Shown here: piece by piece, positions 33,327 to 42,272 of the stretch
Layout: each line of letters begins with the position of its first letter
Numbering within the stretch: the stretch's first letter is position 1
Source of the DNA: Candidatus Fraserbacteria bacterium
GTDB lineage: Bacteria; Bipolaricaulota; Bipolaricaulia; RBG-16-55-9; JAJCYT01
NCBI GenBank assembly: GCA_029262795.1
Contig: JAJCYT010000010.1
Location: forward strand, 1 to 64,000
Reading direction: 5' to 3'
Length of the DNA stretch: 64,000 nucleotides
Position numbers and translations under genes: made by a program
The notes under the pieces: generated by a model
What the model was told of the DNA's origin: nothing
What the model saw: the letters and a program-made list of their open reading frames with translations, nothing else
Database searches by the model: none

Positions 33327-34415
33327 ATGAGTAACCCATTACTTCAGTTAAAAGAACATGGCCAGAGCATTTGGATCGACTATATCCGCCGTGACCTTAT
33401 CCACAATGGCGGGATGCAGGCATTTATTGATCAAGATGGCATTCGAGGGGTCACCTCCAACCCGGCTATCTTTGAACAAGCCATCGCCCAAAGCAATCTT
33501 TATGACGAAGCAATGAAAAGCATCAACGAATCTGACACAGTTCGAATCTATGAAATTTTGGCACTTCAAGATATTCAAGCAGCCTGTGATGTCTTCCTAC
33601 CCGTTTATGAAAAAAGCAACGGTGGTGATGGATTTGTGAGTCTGGAAGTCTCCCCTCGCTTGGCCAACGACACCCAAGGCACAATTGAGGAAGCCAAACG
33701 CCTGTTTGCTGAAGTCAATCGCCTCAATGTAATGATCAAGGTGCCTGCCACCGCTGCGGGCATTCCAGCTATCGAGGCGCTGATTGCGGATGGATTGAAT
33801 ATCAATGTCACCCTAATTTTCTCACAATCTGCTTATGAACAGGTGTGCGAAGCTTATATTCGAGGACTGGAAAAACGGGTGGAGGCGGGTCAAACAATCT
33901 CCAAAATTGCATCGGTTGCAAGCGTGTTTATCAGCCGCATTGATGCCAAAGTGGACAAAATTTTGGAAGAAAAAGATTTGAATGATCTGCTTGGCAAAGT
34001 GGGTATTGCCAACCTCAAGCTGGTCTATCAGCAATTCAAATCCATTTTTCATGGCCCTCGATTTGAAAAATTGAAACAGGCTGGCGCCTCGGTACAACGT
34101 CCATTATGGGCCAGTACCAGCACAAAAAATCCGAATTATAGAGATGTAATTTATGTCGAAACCCTCATCGGACCGGATACGGTTAACACGCTTCCATTGT
34201 CCACATTGGAAGCATTTCGGGATCATGGTGTTGCAGCCACGACCGTCGAAAATCATATTGATGAAGCCAAGCAAATCATGGATCAATTGGATGAAGCTGG
34301 AATCAATCTAGATCAAATCATGGATCAACTGCTAGAAGAAGGTGTGGAAAAATTTGTCACACCGTTTGACCAATTGCTCAATAGTATTGAAGAAAAAAGG
34401 GGCGTGTTGCGTTAA
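33327..34415 (+). CDS. tal: Transaldolase
   Basis: 362 residues, of the longer class found in actinobacteria, cyanobacteria and as the N-terminal half of Tal-Pgi fusions. Transfers a dihydroxyacetone unit between sugar phosphates through a Schiff base. The N-terminal SIWIDYIRRDLI, GIRGVTSNPAIFEQAI, the VSLEVSPRLANDT strand, the lysine in NVMIKVPATAAGIPAIEAL, and INVTLIFSQSAYEQV are all canonical; the end carries the family's PLWASTSTKNPNY segment. AAGGGGAAA precedes the ATG. Paired with transketolase upstream. No phosphoglucose isomerase fusion is attached. Confidence 0.97.
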   Translation: MSNPLLQLKEHGQSIWIDYIRRDLIHNGGMQAFIDQDGIRGVTSNPAIFEQAIAQSNLYDEAMKSINESDTVRIYEILALQDIQAACDVFLPVYEKSNGGDGFVSLEVSPRLANDTQGTIEEAKRLFAEVNRLNVMIKVPATAAGIPAIEALIADGLNINVTLIFSQSAYEQVCEAYIRGLEKRVEAGQTISKIASVASVFISRIDAKVDKILEEKDLNDLLGKVGIANLKLVYQQFKSIFHGPRFEKLKQAGASVQRPLWASTSTKNPNYRDVIYVETLIGPDTVNTLPLSTLEAFRDHGVAATTVENHIDEAKQIMDQLDEAGINLDQIMDQLLEEGVEKFVTPFDQLLNSIEEKRGVLR

Positions 34416-34447
34416 GGAAAAGATTATTAGTCGCCTTTTTTCAATTC

Positions 34448-34486
34448 GATAAAAGGTAGAGATTATCTTGTTCCCTACCTTTTATC
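34448..34486. terminator. Hairpin between tal and the convergent M23 gene
   Basis: Perfect 12 bp stem GATAAAAGGTAG / CTACCTTTTATC with a 15 nt loop. Lies 32 bases after the tal stop and 55 bases beyond the M23 stop. The T-rich arm is within the stem and no long U-tract follows. Confidence 0.65.
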
Positions 34487-34540
34487 ACTTCAAAAATAGA
34501 GCTTCCTCTCAATAGAAAACGGCTCCAAAATAATATTAAC

Positions 34541-35725
34541 TCACCATGTGTGAATTTCGTGGCCGACCTTCCACAATTTGATGCTAAGAGCACCTAATGG
34601 ATAAGCCCGCCATGCCCAAGGATCAAATCCTGCAGGCGGATAGAAACCATATGGATCAATAGCAACCTGGCCAGTGTTAGTAGAGCCTTGATCCGTGACA
34701 CCAGGTCCGAAATTTGTGTTGATTTTGAAAGGGAAAATGAAATATCCTGCTGTGTTTTTGATTCGTGATGTGGTGAAATGCAGATGGGGAGCAGATGAAC
34801 ATCCTGTATTGCCAGACAACCCGATAAATTGCCCTTGTTGTACGAAATCGCCAACCTGAACCGCAATTTGGCTGAGGTGACCATAATAAGTCTGAACGAT
34901 TTCATCATACAGGCCAGTAGGTCCCCCTCCGCTTATAACATGGTTTAGGATTATTTCTCCCTGAGTATCAGAGGCAGTGCATCCTCTTTGGCCAAACTTT
35001 GGATCTTTAGGATCAGCAACTAAAATGTTGGTGACATCTCTAAATCGAGAAGCCAACACATTTCCTTCTGCAACCGCATAGATAGGTGTGCCTGTAGGCA
35101 TTCCGATATCATAAGCATCATGATTATCAATAAAGCCCATATTTGATCTGTCTTCACCACCCCAATTGACAACCGATGCAGTTGTCGAAGCTCCGGGGCG
35201 TCCAAACTCATTTGACAAATCGAGTGTATGGTATGGAGGGCGCGCCCAATCGAAACCAGTACCGCTTCTCGCTCCACCTCGGTTTTCATAAGGCCTAACA
35301 AAGATTTTTAACTCCTGGGGAGATGCGGTAAAAATACAACTCCGTTGATTGGCCTCAACAGCATTGTCAAAGGTGAATTTGAACGGCCCATCCCCAATGC
35401 CTCCACCGAGGCCAACCCAACCAGCATCCGCCCCACACCGAACAACCACATTATTGACTCCACTCACAGAGTACAGACCTGCTCGTTGAATAATGCCACC
35501 AGGGTCACTGTTTTGCTGGATATTGCCGCAAGGGTCCTGAACCAAATCTGGATACCACTCGACGGCCCAACCTCCGCTTGCCCAAGTTATGCTACAATAG
35601 CGACCCAGCCCTTGTTGAGCATAGGTAACATCATTTTGAAGAAATCCTAACAGGCCTAACAAAATCAGAATAAAAATCAAACGCTGTATTCTTCTTACCT
35701 TATTCCCATCACTTGGAATTCCCAC
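34541..35725 (-). CDS. Secreted M23-family metallopeptidase
   Basis: 394 residues with a signal peptide (RLIFILILLGLLGFLQ, cleavage near TYAQQ). The first half (about 38-165) is unassigned, with several Cys. The second half is a lysostaphin/LytM-type peptidase: NHDAYDIGMPTGTPIYAV supplies the first His and the Asp ligand, and APHLHF the H-x-H pair, separated by YYGHLSQIAVQVGDFVQQGQ and IGLSGNTG. These enzymes cut peptide cross-links of peptidoglycan; the intact ligands suggest activity. An extra Cys-containing insertion (PKFGQRGCTASDTQGE) lies inside the domain. GTG start at 35725 after AGGGGGG. It is a single gene between tal and the envelope cluster. Confidence 0.87.
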   Translation of the reverse strand: MGIPSDGNKVRRIQRLIFILILLGLLGFLQNDVTYAQQGLGRYCSITWASGGWAVEWYPDLVQDPCGNIQQNSDPGGIIQRAGLYSVSGVNNVVVRCGADAGWVGLGGGIGDGPFKFTFDNAVEANQRSCIFTASPQELKIFVRPYENRGGARSGTGFDWARPPYHTLDLSNEFGRPGASTTASVVNWGGEDRSNMGFIDNHDAYDIGMPTGTPIYAVAEGNVLASRFRDVTNILVADPKDPKFGQRGCTASDTQGEIILNHVISGGGPTGLYDEIVQTYYGHLSQIAVQVGDFVQQGQFIGLSGNTGCSSAPHLHFTTSRIKNTAGYFIFPFKINTNFGPGVTDQGSTNTGQVAIDPYGFYPPAGFDPWAWRAYPLGALSIKLWKVGHEIHTW

Positions 35726-35851
35726 TAAAGATCCCCCCTTATTATGTAAACTTTAATAAGTTCACTGATTTTAGTATAGCACTTTGGAAAAAGAAAATGT
35801 TCATTAAAAGCGTTTAAATAATTTATCAGGGATTTTCTGCGCAGATATAGA

Positions 35852-35888
35852 AAAGCTTGTGGGGTGTGAATTAAACCCCACAAGCTTT
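35852..35888 (-). terminator. Terminator of the leftward envelope cluster
   Basis: Perfect 14 bp stem AAAGCTTGTGGGGT / ACCCCACAAGCTTT with a nine-base loop. Read on the minus strand it lies 97 bases after the UPF0104 stop and ends in TTTTC. No gene is seen in 35726-35984 apart from this and the M23 promoter region. Confidence 0.85.
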
Positions 35889-35984
35889 ATTCAAAAATTC
35901 AATCCACTTGGCTATTTCCAATTTGAAGGAAACTCTCAAAAACTAATGTAACCTTAGAAAAACCAGGATTTTTGGCTTGATCAA

Positions 35985-37049
35985 CTAGCTTGAATCGGCA
36001 GGAGGAGGGTCATCTTCTTTGCGAAATTTGGGAAACTTCAACGCCCCCATATGCAACAAAATAAATAGCCCGATGATGATGAAGAAAAGCTCCATCCCTT
36101 TTATGGTCAGTGAATAGGCCACCACATCTCGGCCAGGAATGGTGTTGTTGACCAACTGAAATATCCCGATAAGACCAAACTCAGAAGTGCCAATGCCTCC
36201 AGGAGTCAGCCACAAGAAGGTAGACAAAAAGAAAAACAGGGCAAAAATAAATGCCAGGTTTCGGAACCCGAACATGATGTCCCCACCACTGGCAAATGAA
36301 AAGAACAGCCAAGGGCGAACGAAAACCGTAAGGTTAATGATTAAAGACAACACCAACACAATTAACACCGCTTTGGTGTGATTTGAAAATGCAAAGTGTA
36401 CGCTGGTCTCAGCTTCAATCAGCCAAGAACGTGTTTTGGTCAGGCGATCTTTGCCAAACGGCAATTTCTTTTGCAGGAATCCACAAAAGCGGCTGATCCA
36501 ATGTTTTTTGGTGATAAAGCTCCAAGCCATCAATCCCCAAGCGCCCATCACCAACAGATTGCCAGCCGCCAAAGATATTTCCTCAGACACATTCAATGCG
36601 CCACTGAACACCACATTGAAACTACCAAACACCACCAAAGAAAAGAGCGTTCCCCCCTCAAGAATTTTCCAAATCACCACGGTGGCAGTCACTTTTGAAG
36701 AACTGACCCCAAGCTCTTTGCTCATCATGTAAACACGAAGGGGCTCCCCTCCAAAATACATGGATGGGGTTAGATAACTGAGGGCATACCCGCCTAAGAC
36801 AGCACGAGTCACCAATCCCCAGGAGGGTTGAAGGCCATAGGCATTGAGAAGGATTTTCCAGCTCCAAATCCAGCCAAACACCATAATGCAAACATTGAGA
36901 AAAGAAACGAGGGTGCCCAGAACGCCAAGCTGACCAATGGCACCAACAATTTTTTCAACACCGATGTCATTGAGAATGTAAATAAACAGGCTGATGCCAA
37001 CCGTAATAGACAGAAGAACTGTAATGCGGCGTTTGACGCCTCTGGCCAT
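35985..37049 (-). CDS. UPF0104 / LPG synthase-type integral membrane protein
   Basis: 354 residues with about eight membrane helices of the lysylphosphatidylglycerol synthase TM (AglD/UPF0104) superfamily. Family marks are GYALSYLTPSMYFGGEPLRVYMM in the first half and FLWLTPGGIGTSEFGLIGIFQ in the second. Some relatives act as flippases or transferases of lipid-linked sugars or aminoacyl-lipids; no aminoacyl-transferase domain is fused here. It is the last gene of a leftward cluster, two bases after the phosphodiesterase-family gene, with two glycosyltransferases upstream. A role in moving or finishing a glycolipid made by those enzymes is a reasonable inference, not shown by sequence. Confidence 0.87.
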   Translation of the reverse strand: MARGVKRRITVLLSITVGISLFIYILNDIGVEKIVGAIGQLGVLGTLVSFLNVCIMVFGWIWSWKILLNAYGLQPSWGLVTRAVLGGYALSYLTPSMYFGGEPLRVYMMSKELGVSSSKVTATVVIWKILEGGTLFSLVVFGSFNVVFSGALNVSEEISLAAGNLLVMGAWGLMAWSFITKKHWISRFCGFLQKKLPFGKDRLTKTRSWLIEAETSVHFAFSNHTKAVLIVLVLSLIINLTVFVRPWLFFSFASGGDIMFGFRNLAFIFALFFFLSTFLWLTPGGIGTSEFGLIGIFQLVNNTIPGRDVVAYSLTIKGMELFFIIIGLFILLHMGALKFPKFRKEDDPPPADSS

Positions 37050-37051
37050 TG

Positions 37052-38689
37052 TTAGATGTATCCCAGACTTTGAAGACGTTTTCGAATTTCCTCTTCGTAG
37101 CCTTCCGGCAAATCTCCATTTTGATGATGGCCATTGATGGTATGACCTTTTTGGATCGGATTGTTTTGAAGAAACTCTTTGTGGAAAAGTTTTTGGATCA
37201 CAACACCATCCATCGATTCTGGAATGGGAAGGCCGTTCATATACAGCAACGTGGAGGCCATATCCATTAAGCGAGCGTCATCCACCGGACCTGGCAAAAT
37301 GGTATTTCCTTTGGCCATTAAAATGCCATCCATCTGATGCCAGCCCGAACCCCAACAGGCTGGTGATATGACATTTTTGGATACAAACTCGCTGGTGCCA
37401 ACGGCCATATAACCTTCTGTGGGAGAAAGCATCAATTCCGGCGCATTGACCAGGTTGGGACCGTAATAAATAGCTTCTTTAGGAATCACTTCATCCAGCA
37501 CTTTGTCCCCATTTTCAGGGTTTTTCAATTCCAGCAAGCCATTTCGAATTTCTTTGGTAAGCGAAGAAGCATCAGCTTCACTGACTACCCCATGTGGTTC
37601 TCGCCCCTGTCGGTTTAAATACACCTGCCCCACATTGCCGTAAGAATAAGCCCGCGTGTTTTCCCAATCAATGTCCTGATGGGACAAGAAAACACGCCCC
37701 ATGCGCTTGTAAATTTGCGCATGACGGAGTTTAGAGTTTCGTCCAAGAAACCCTGTTCTTTCCGCCAAGGGATACATGCCCTCAGGCGTCAATCCCAACC
37801 CAAAAAAGGTACTTCGTTTTAATAAAGTAGACGCTGATTTTTTGAGCTTGAGGTACCCATGTTTCAGCAACCAATTGTTCAAGTAAATGTTCCAGTGCAA
37901 TGGGCCAAAACCATGATCGCTGATGATGGCAACCGTGGTATCATCCCCAGCTTGTTTCAACAACTCGGGCAAAGCGTCATCAAACTGTTGAAAAATTTCT
38001 AAAATGGGGTTGCCTTGAACATTTTCGGCGCGATAGCGCGGACGCTTCACCCCATCAATGAGATGCCACATCTGATGTTGTACAGAATCGGTTTCCATAA
38101 AGTGAACCATGAACACATCCCATGGTTTTTGCATCAGAAAGTGCGTTGCGTCCAATTTTCGTTTTAGTGAATCTTTTAAGCTTTGCGTCCATTCTTTGAC
38201 TTGATACCGTCCCCGCCAGTGCTCCGGCATGGTGGTGTATCCAGGTACTGCATCTTCTAGTTCAGATTGTAGTGATTGAGGATAGGTATAGGATGCCCCG
38301 GGAGGTGCCAGCAAACCCGAAACCATGAATCCATTTACCGGCCTGGGTGGGTAGGTAACGGGTACACCCAGCACGCCCACTTTCATTTTGTGATGGCTGA
38401 GAATTTCCCAAAGTGTGGCTTGTGGCAACAATTGTGCGCTGATGGGGGTTAAATTATAACCTTTTGGATCACGCCTCAGCCAGTCAAACAAACCATGTTT
38501 GCCAGCATTGATACCGGTTTGAAATGAACTCCAAGCTGACCCTGTGATAGGTGGGATCGTACTTTCCAATGGACCATAGGCAGATTCGGCTTTAAATTTG
38601 GCCAAGTTGGGCAGCTTGCCCTCTTTGATCCAAGGGTCCATGACCCGAAATGTGGCCCCATCCAGGGCGAGGATCAACGTCTTACGCAT
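37052..38689 (-). CDS. Alkaline phosphatase superfamily protein (type I phosphodiesterase/nucleotide pyrophosphatase-like)
   Basis: 545 residues. The fold's metal and nucleophile segments are visible: LILALDGATFRVMDPW with the first Asp, PPITGSAWSSFQTG where Thr/Ser is the usual nucleophile, HFMETDSVQHQMWH with an Asp-His pair, and VAIISDHGFGP with the Asp-His pair. The family cleaves phosphodiesters or transfers phospho-groups; members beside glycosyltransferases often work on lipid-linked or surface phosphates. No signal peptide or membrane helix is evident, so it seems cytoplasmic. The ATG at 38689 overlaps the last eight bases of the upstream glycosyltransferase gene and follows GGAGGG; the frame is open further up but inside that gene. 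Confidence 0.85.
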   Translation of the reverse strand: MRKTLILALDGATFRVMDPWIKEGKLPNLAKFKAESAYGPLESTIPPITGSAWSSFQTGINAGKHGLFDWLRRDPKGYNLTPISAQLLPQATLWEILSHHKMKVGVLGVPVTYPPRPVNGFMVSGLLAPPGASYTYPQSLQSELEDAVPGYTTMPEHWRGRYQVKEWTQSLKDSLKRKLDATHFLMQKPWDVFMVHFMETDSVQHQMWHLIDGVKRPRYRAENVQGNPILEIFQQFDDALPELLKQAGDDTTVAIISDHGFGPLHWNIYLNNWLLKHGYLKLKKSASTLLKRSTFFGLGLTPEGMYPLAERTGFLGRNSKLRHAQIYKRMGRVFLSHQDIDWENTRAYSYGNVGQVYLNRQGREPHGVVSEADASSLTKEIRNGLLELKNPENGDKVLDEVIPKEAIYYGPNLVNAPELMLSPTEGYMAVGTSEFVSKNVISPACWGSGWHQMDGILMAKGNTILPGPVDDARLMDMASTLLYMNGLPIPESMDGVVIQKLFHKEFLQNNPIQKGHTINGHHQNGDLPEGYEEEIRKRLQSLGYI

Positions 38690-39701
38690 AAACTTTTTTT
38701 CCCTCCAACAGGCCAGCATACACACTTTGATACTGGCGTCCAACATGACCCAGCAAATGCTCCTGAGACTGTTTTAATAATGCCTGTGAATGTCGTTCAC
38801 GCAAGGCTTCATCGGTGGCCATTTGCTTAATATAATTAATAAATTCTTCATTGCTAGTGCCCTTAAAGCAATGTTCTCCGTGATTGAGCCAGCCTTGATA
38901 GGAAGGAATATCCCGCACAACCATTGGCAATCCCATGGCGGTGGTTTCTAAAATGACCATGGGTTGATTTTCTTCATAGGATGGAAAGAAAAACAAGTCC
39001 ACATCTGTATAAGCATCTTCAACACGGTCAACAAAACCAAGGAATTTTACATGATCCGGCGCACGTTCGACGGCACGATGCATTTGTGGATAAAAGCTGA
39101 GCAATGGGCTCAGCCGTTCACCCAACCATAAAAAATTGTAATCGGGCAATGCTTCTGCCACTTCTAGAAAATCATTTACACCCTTGCGAGGAATGACCTG
39201 TCCCACAGACACAACCGTGAAACGGTCATCCAAACCTTGGGATTTACGAAATTCTCCAGGGTGGAGGTTTTCTTCACTGAAGCGGTTTTCATCAATGCCG
39301 TTACTGATCACATCAATTCGACTGTGAATGCCTGTGCGTCTAAGCAGTGATTTAGTGTAAGGCGATGGCGCCACCACCAGATCCACATTGTCGTAAAGAT
39401 GGCGCATATAGCTCTTAACAATAGGATTGATCAGTTCGGAAAAAGTGATACTGCCACGAGAGGTCTCCGCTGTGCTGTGCGCAGTCACGACCACGGGCTT
39501 GCCTTTTTTCCTGGCTTGTCGGAAATGGTAGTAAGATTTGGGTCCAATCCAGTGAAGGTGGAGCACATCGTAGCCATCATTGGGTTCATCCGTAAACGGA
39601 ATCGCAGCTTTAGCCAACGCGCGCTGATGATTGCGATAAGCGCTCATAATGCCTGTTTTGGCCAATACTTCTTTAGACTCTAAAAAGGTACAAACGATCA
39701 T
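38682..39701 (-). CDS. GT4-family glycosyltransferase
   Basis: 339 residues of the GT-B fold. The N-terminal half has YDVLHLHWIGPKSYYHF and VVVTAHSTAETSRG; the donor-binding half has VVSVGQVIPRKGVNDFLEVA (the G-x-x-x-x-x-K-G loop) and FFFPSYEENQPMVILETTAMGLP with the E-x7-E motif of retaining GT4 enzymes. It resembles the sugar-diacylglycerol glucosyltransferases and polysaccharide enzymes of this family; donor and acceptor cannot be told. It is a paralogue of the next gene upstream (40 bases away), sharing the same architecture, PRKG loop and PSYxENQPM segment. It overlaps the start of the phosphodiesterase-family gene, so the cluster is translationally linked. Confidence 0.9.
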   Translation of the reverse strand: MIVCTFLESKEVLAKTGIMSAYRNHQRALAKAAIPFTDEPNDGYDVLHLHWIGPKSYYHFRQARKKGKPVVVTAHSTAETSRGSITFSELINPIVKSYMRHLYDNVDLVVAPSPYTKSLLRRTGIHSRIDVISNGIDENRFSEENLHPGEFRKSQGLDDRFTVVSVGQVIPRKGVNDFLEVAEALPDYNFLWLGERLSPLLSFYPQMHRAVERAPDHVKFLGFVDRVEDAYTDVDLFFFPSYEENQPMVILETTAMGLPMVVRDIPSYQGWLNHGEHCFKGTSNEEFINYIKQMATDEALRERHSQALLKQSQEHLLGHVGRQYQSVYAGLLEGKKVYA

Positions 39702-39748
39702 GACCTGGTTACGTCTCCCTCTACCTCTTTATTCCCTAAACCCCTGGC

Positions 39749-40777
39749 TTATGCAGAAGCCCCAACCAGGGCATTTTTTTCAATCAAAGAACCGTACAAA
39801 GACAACAAACGTTTGCCAACATGGGGCAAATCGTGGATGTCTGTCAAGGCATTGGCGCCTTTTTGTAAACGTTGGCGCAATTCAGCGTCTTCAGCCACAC
39901 GAGTTATATGTTGGATAAACTCTTCTTGACTCTGCCCTTTTAAGGAATTGACGCCGTGCGTCAAAAAGCCCTTATATTCTGGAATATCACGAACAATTAA
40001 AGGCAGGCCCAACGTACCGCTTTCCAAAATGGTCATCGGTTGATTTTCCGTATAAGAAGGAAAAAACAAGGCATCCATTGCGGAAAATGCACTGGCTGTA
40101 TCGTCCACAAACCCAGGCATATAAACATTTGAAGGCATGTCTTCCAGGCAACGGGCCATTTCTGGATTGGCATTGCAAATTTTGTTCCAACGCTTGCCAA
40201 ACCAAACAAAGTCGTATTGAGGCAATTGATGCGCCACCTCAATGAAATCAATCACACCCTTACGGGGAATCAAGTTGCCTGCCGTGAAAAATGCAAACTG
40301 TTTTACCCCAATTTGCTCGCGGTATTTTTCCACCGCATCAGAGGTTGCTTTAAACCCCTGTGCATCCATGCCATTGGAAACCACTTCAATGGGAACACTG
40401 ATACCGCCTTCATGCATGACTTGTTTGGCAAATTGGGAACAGGTCATCACCATATCGGCCTGACCATAGAGATATCGAAGATAGCGCTCATAAAGCGGTG
40501 CAACAGCATTAGACAGAGTAAAACTGTCACGAAAATCATGTGAACCAAAACTATGGGCGTGGCACACAGCTGGAATACCCTTGCGCTTGGCCTGCAACAC
40601 ATAAAACATGGTTTTTGGGCCAAAAAAGTGCGAATGCAGCAAATCGTAGTCGTCCTTGGGGTCCAATGTAATGGTCACCCCGGCACTTTCTAGCGCTCGT
40701 TTATGATTTTCAAATGCGGTGCGAAAACCAGACTTTGCAACCCAATCTTCACCTTCGAGATAAAGACAAACTTTCAT
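39749..40777 (-). CDS. GT4-family glycosyltransferase
   Basis: 342 residues, GT-B fold, first gene of the leftward envelope cluster. Motifs run parallel to its neighbour: YDLLHSHFFGPKTMFYVL, AVCHAHSFGSHDF, FTAGNLIPRKGVIDFIEVA and FFPSYTENQPMTILESGTLGLP with the E-x7-E pair. The acceptor-side regions differ from the paralogue, so the two probably add successive sugars or use different acceptors. The ATG at 40777 is preferred to a GTG two codons upstream because AGAGG stands at the right distance. Cytoplasmic; likely associated with the membrane face if the acceptor is a lipid. Partners downstream: second GT4, phosphodiesterase-family protein, UPF0104. Confidence 0.9.
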   Translation of the reverse strand: MKVCLYLEGEDWVAKSGFRTAFENHKRALESAGVTITLDPKDDYDLLHSHFFGPKTMFYVLQAKRKGIPAVCHAHSFGSHDFRDSFTLSNAVAPLYERYLRYLYGQADMVMTCSQFAKQVMHEGGISVPIEVVSNGMDAQGFKATSDAVEKYREQIGVKQFAFFTAGNLIPRKGVIDFIEVAHQLPQYDFVWFGKRWNKICNANPEMARCLEDMPSNVYMPGFVDDTASAFSAMDALFFPSYTENQPMTILESGTLGLPLIVRDIPEYKGFLTHGVNSLKGQSQEEFIQHITRVAEDAELRQRLQKGANALTDIHDLPHVGKRLLSLYGSLIEKNALVGASA

Positions 40778-41120
40778 CGTCACCTCTTCCTAAAACTTCT
40801 CAATACCATGCTTTCACCCAAATAACTTATCCTCTCAAACATTAGCAATCTGGTGTTTTCATTACGGTAAGCATGGTTTGATGGCGGAAAGTCACCTTAA
40901 TAACGATTTTAGTCCCCTCACAAATTCAATTCACCATATCACATTCCATAGCTTGATGCAACTTAAAGAATCCTTACCCTGACATCGAATTAATCCTTTG
41001 AAGATGTGAAAAAGATTTTCGATTCGAGCCACATTTTTTTGCGAATAGCAGGGGCTTCTCATAGAATGAAGACAAACGTCTAATATCATTAGATTTTTCA
41101 ATTCTAAAGGGGGAAGTTCG
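40778..41120. other. 343 bp divergent intergenic region without a gene
   Basis: Separates the leftward glycosyltransferase from the rightward hflK. I see no coding frame with a ribosome binding site, no RNA gene and no convincing -35/-10 pair. A short inverted repeat, ATTCG / CGAAT with a T-run between (about 41030-41045), is the only structure noted. Promoters in both directions must lie here. Confidence 0.6.
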
Positions 41121-42272
41121 TTGGCTAGAAATCCATTTGAAAAAGATCAAGAACCTGAAATTGTTGAACAGGCAAGAAGCCTGCTGGGGCGTCTCAGCGG
41201 CCTTTCGGCTTGGGTCATCGTGCTGGTTGTCATCGGTTTTTATGCAGCAGGGGGTATTTTCCAAGTCGGCCCATCCGAAGTGGCATTGGTAAAACAGTTC
41301 GGTGCACATATCCGCACTGCCACCCCTGGACTGCACTATCACTTGCCAGCACCATTTGAAAGCGTTGTGATTGTGCCAGCCACAGAAATCCAGAAAATTG
41401 AGATCGGCTTCCGCACCATCACACCACCGCCCAACCCGCGCTACGAAACACGTGAAGAAGAAGCCTTGATGTTGACGGGTAAAAAGGCCAACCGAAATGC
41501 CACCCGTGCCGGAGACACATCGGACCAAGAAACGGACACAGGCCTTACAGAATCAGGCGAAATTGACACCCGACCAGTGGACACCGAAGGTGACCGCATC
41601 ACGGTAGGAAACAACTTGGTGGTTGTCGAGTGCGTGATTCAATATCAAATCAAAGATGCTGCACTATTTGTGTTCAATATCATTAATCCCAGAGCTTTGG
41701 TGCAAATGGCGGCAGAAGCTGTGCTCCGCGAAGAGGTGGCCAAACGCACCCTGGATGAAGTGTTAACCACTGAACGAAACGCCATCGCGCAGGATGTTCA
41801 GGAAAAACTTCAAATTCTGCTGGATTCTTATGAAACTGGCATTGATATTGTCAATGTTAAACTCCAGGACACACTGCCTCCAGAACCTGTGGCGGATGCA
41901 TTTGATGATGTCAACAGTGCCAGGCAAGACCGAGAAACCACCATCGAACAGGCCAATCGACACCGCAACCAAGTGCTGCCTGAAGCCGAAGGGGAAGCTG
42001 AACAAATCAAAAATGAGGCCGAAGGTTACAAGCAAAGCAAGATTGCACAGGCCAGTGGGGACGTGGCTTTATTTAATAGCGTGTTAAATGAATTCAACAG
42101 CGGTGATCCCTCCGTGACCATGACGCGCCTTTACATTGAAATGATGGAGGACGTGCTGCCCAACTTGAATATATTGATACTTCCTGATGGTGACGATGGC
42201 ACGCTGAGGTTGCTGGATCTGACTTCGCTGCTTAGAAACCAACAAAGTGGAGGAAATGGGGGCGAACAGTGA
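41121..42272 (+). CDS. hflK: HflK-like stomatin/prohibitin family membrane protein
   Basis: 383 residues. With HflC it forms a cage around the membrane protease FtsH and limits its access to substrates. One N-terminal membrane helix (about 29-48) is followed by the SPFH/band-7 domain (GPSEVALVKQFGAHIRTATPGLHYHLPAP) and a helical tail (EQANRHRNQVLPEAEGEAEQ). Between MLTG (residue 120) and NNLVVVECVIQYQIKDA there is a polar insertion of about 44 residues where typical HflK has only a few. TTG start at 41121 after AAAGGGGGAAG. It overlaps hflC by four bases. FtsH is not in the window. Confidence 0.93.
   Translation: MARNPFEKDQEPEIVEQARSLLGRLSGLSAWVIVLVVIGFYAAGGIFQVGPSEVALVKQFGAHIRTATPGLHYHLPAPFESVVIVPATEIQKIEIGFRTITPPPNPRYETREEEALMLTGKKANRNATRAGDTSDQETDTGLTESGEIDTRPVDTEGDRITVGNNLVVVECVIQYQIKDAALFVFNIINPRALVQMAAEAVLREEVAKRTLDEVLTTERNAIAQDVQEKLQILLDSYETGIDIVNVKLQDTLPPEPVADAFDDVNSARQDRETTIEQANRHRNQVLPEAEGEAEQIKNEAEGYKQSKIAQASGDVALFNSVLNEFNSGDPSVTMTRLYIEMMEDVLPNLNILILPDGDDGTLRLLDLTSLLRNQQSGGNGGEQ

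Noticed and set aside
40974-41528. 184-codon minus-strand open frame opposite the start of hflK
   Set aside because: It is antisense to a clearly real hflK, lacks a plausible RBS and family features, and reads as a shadow frame.
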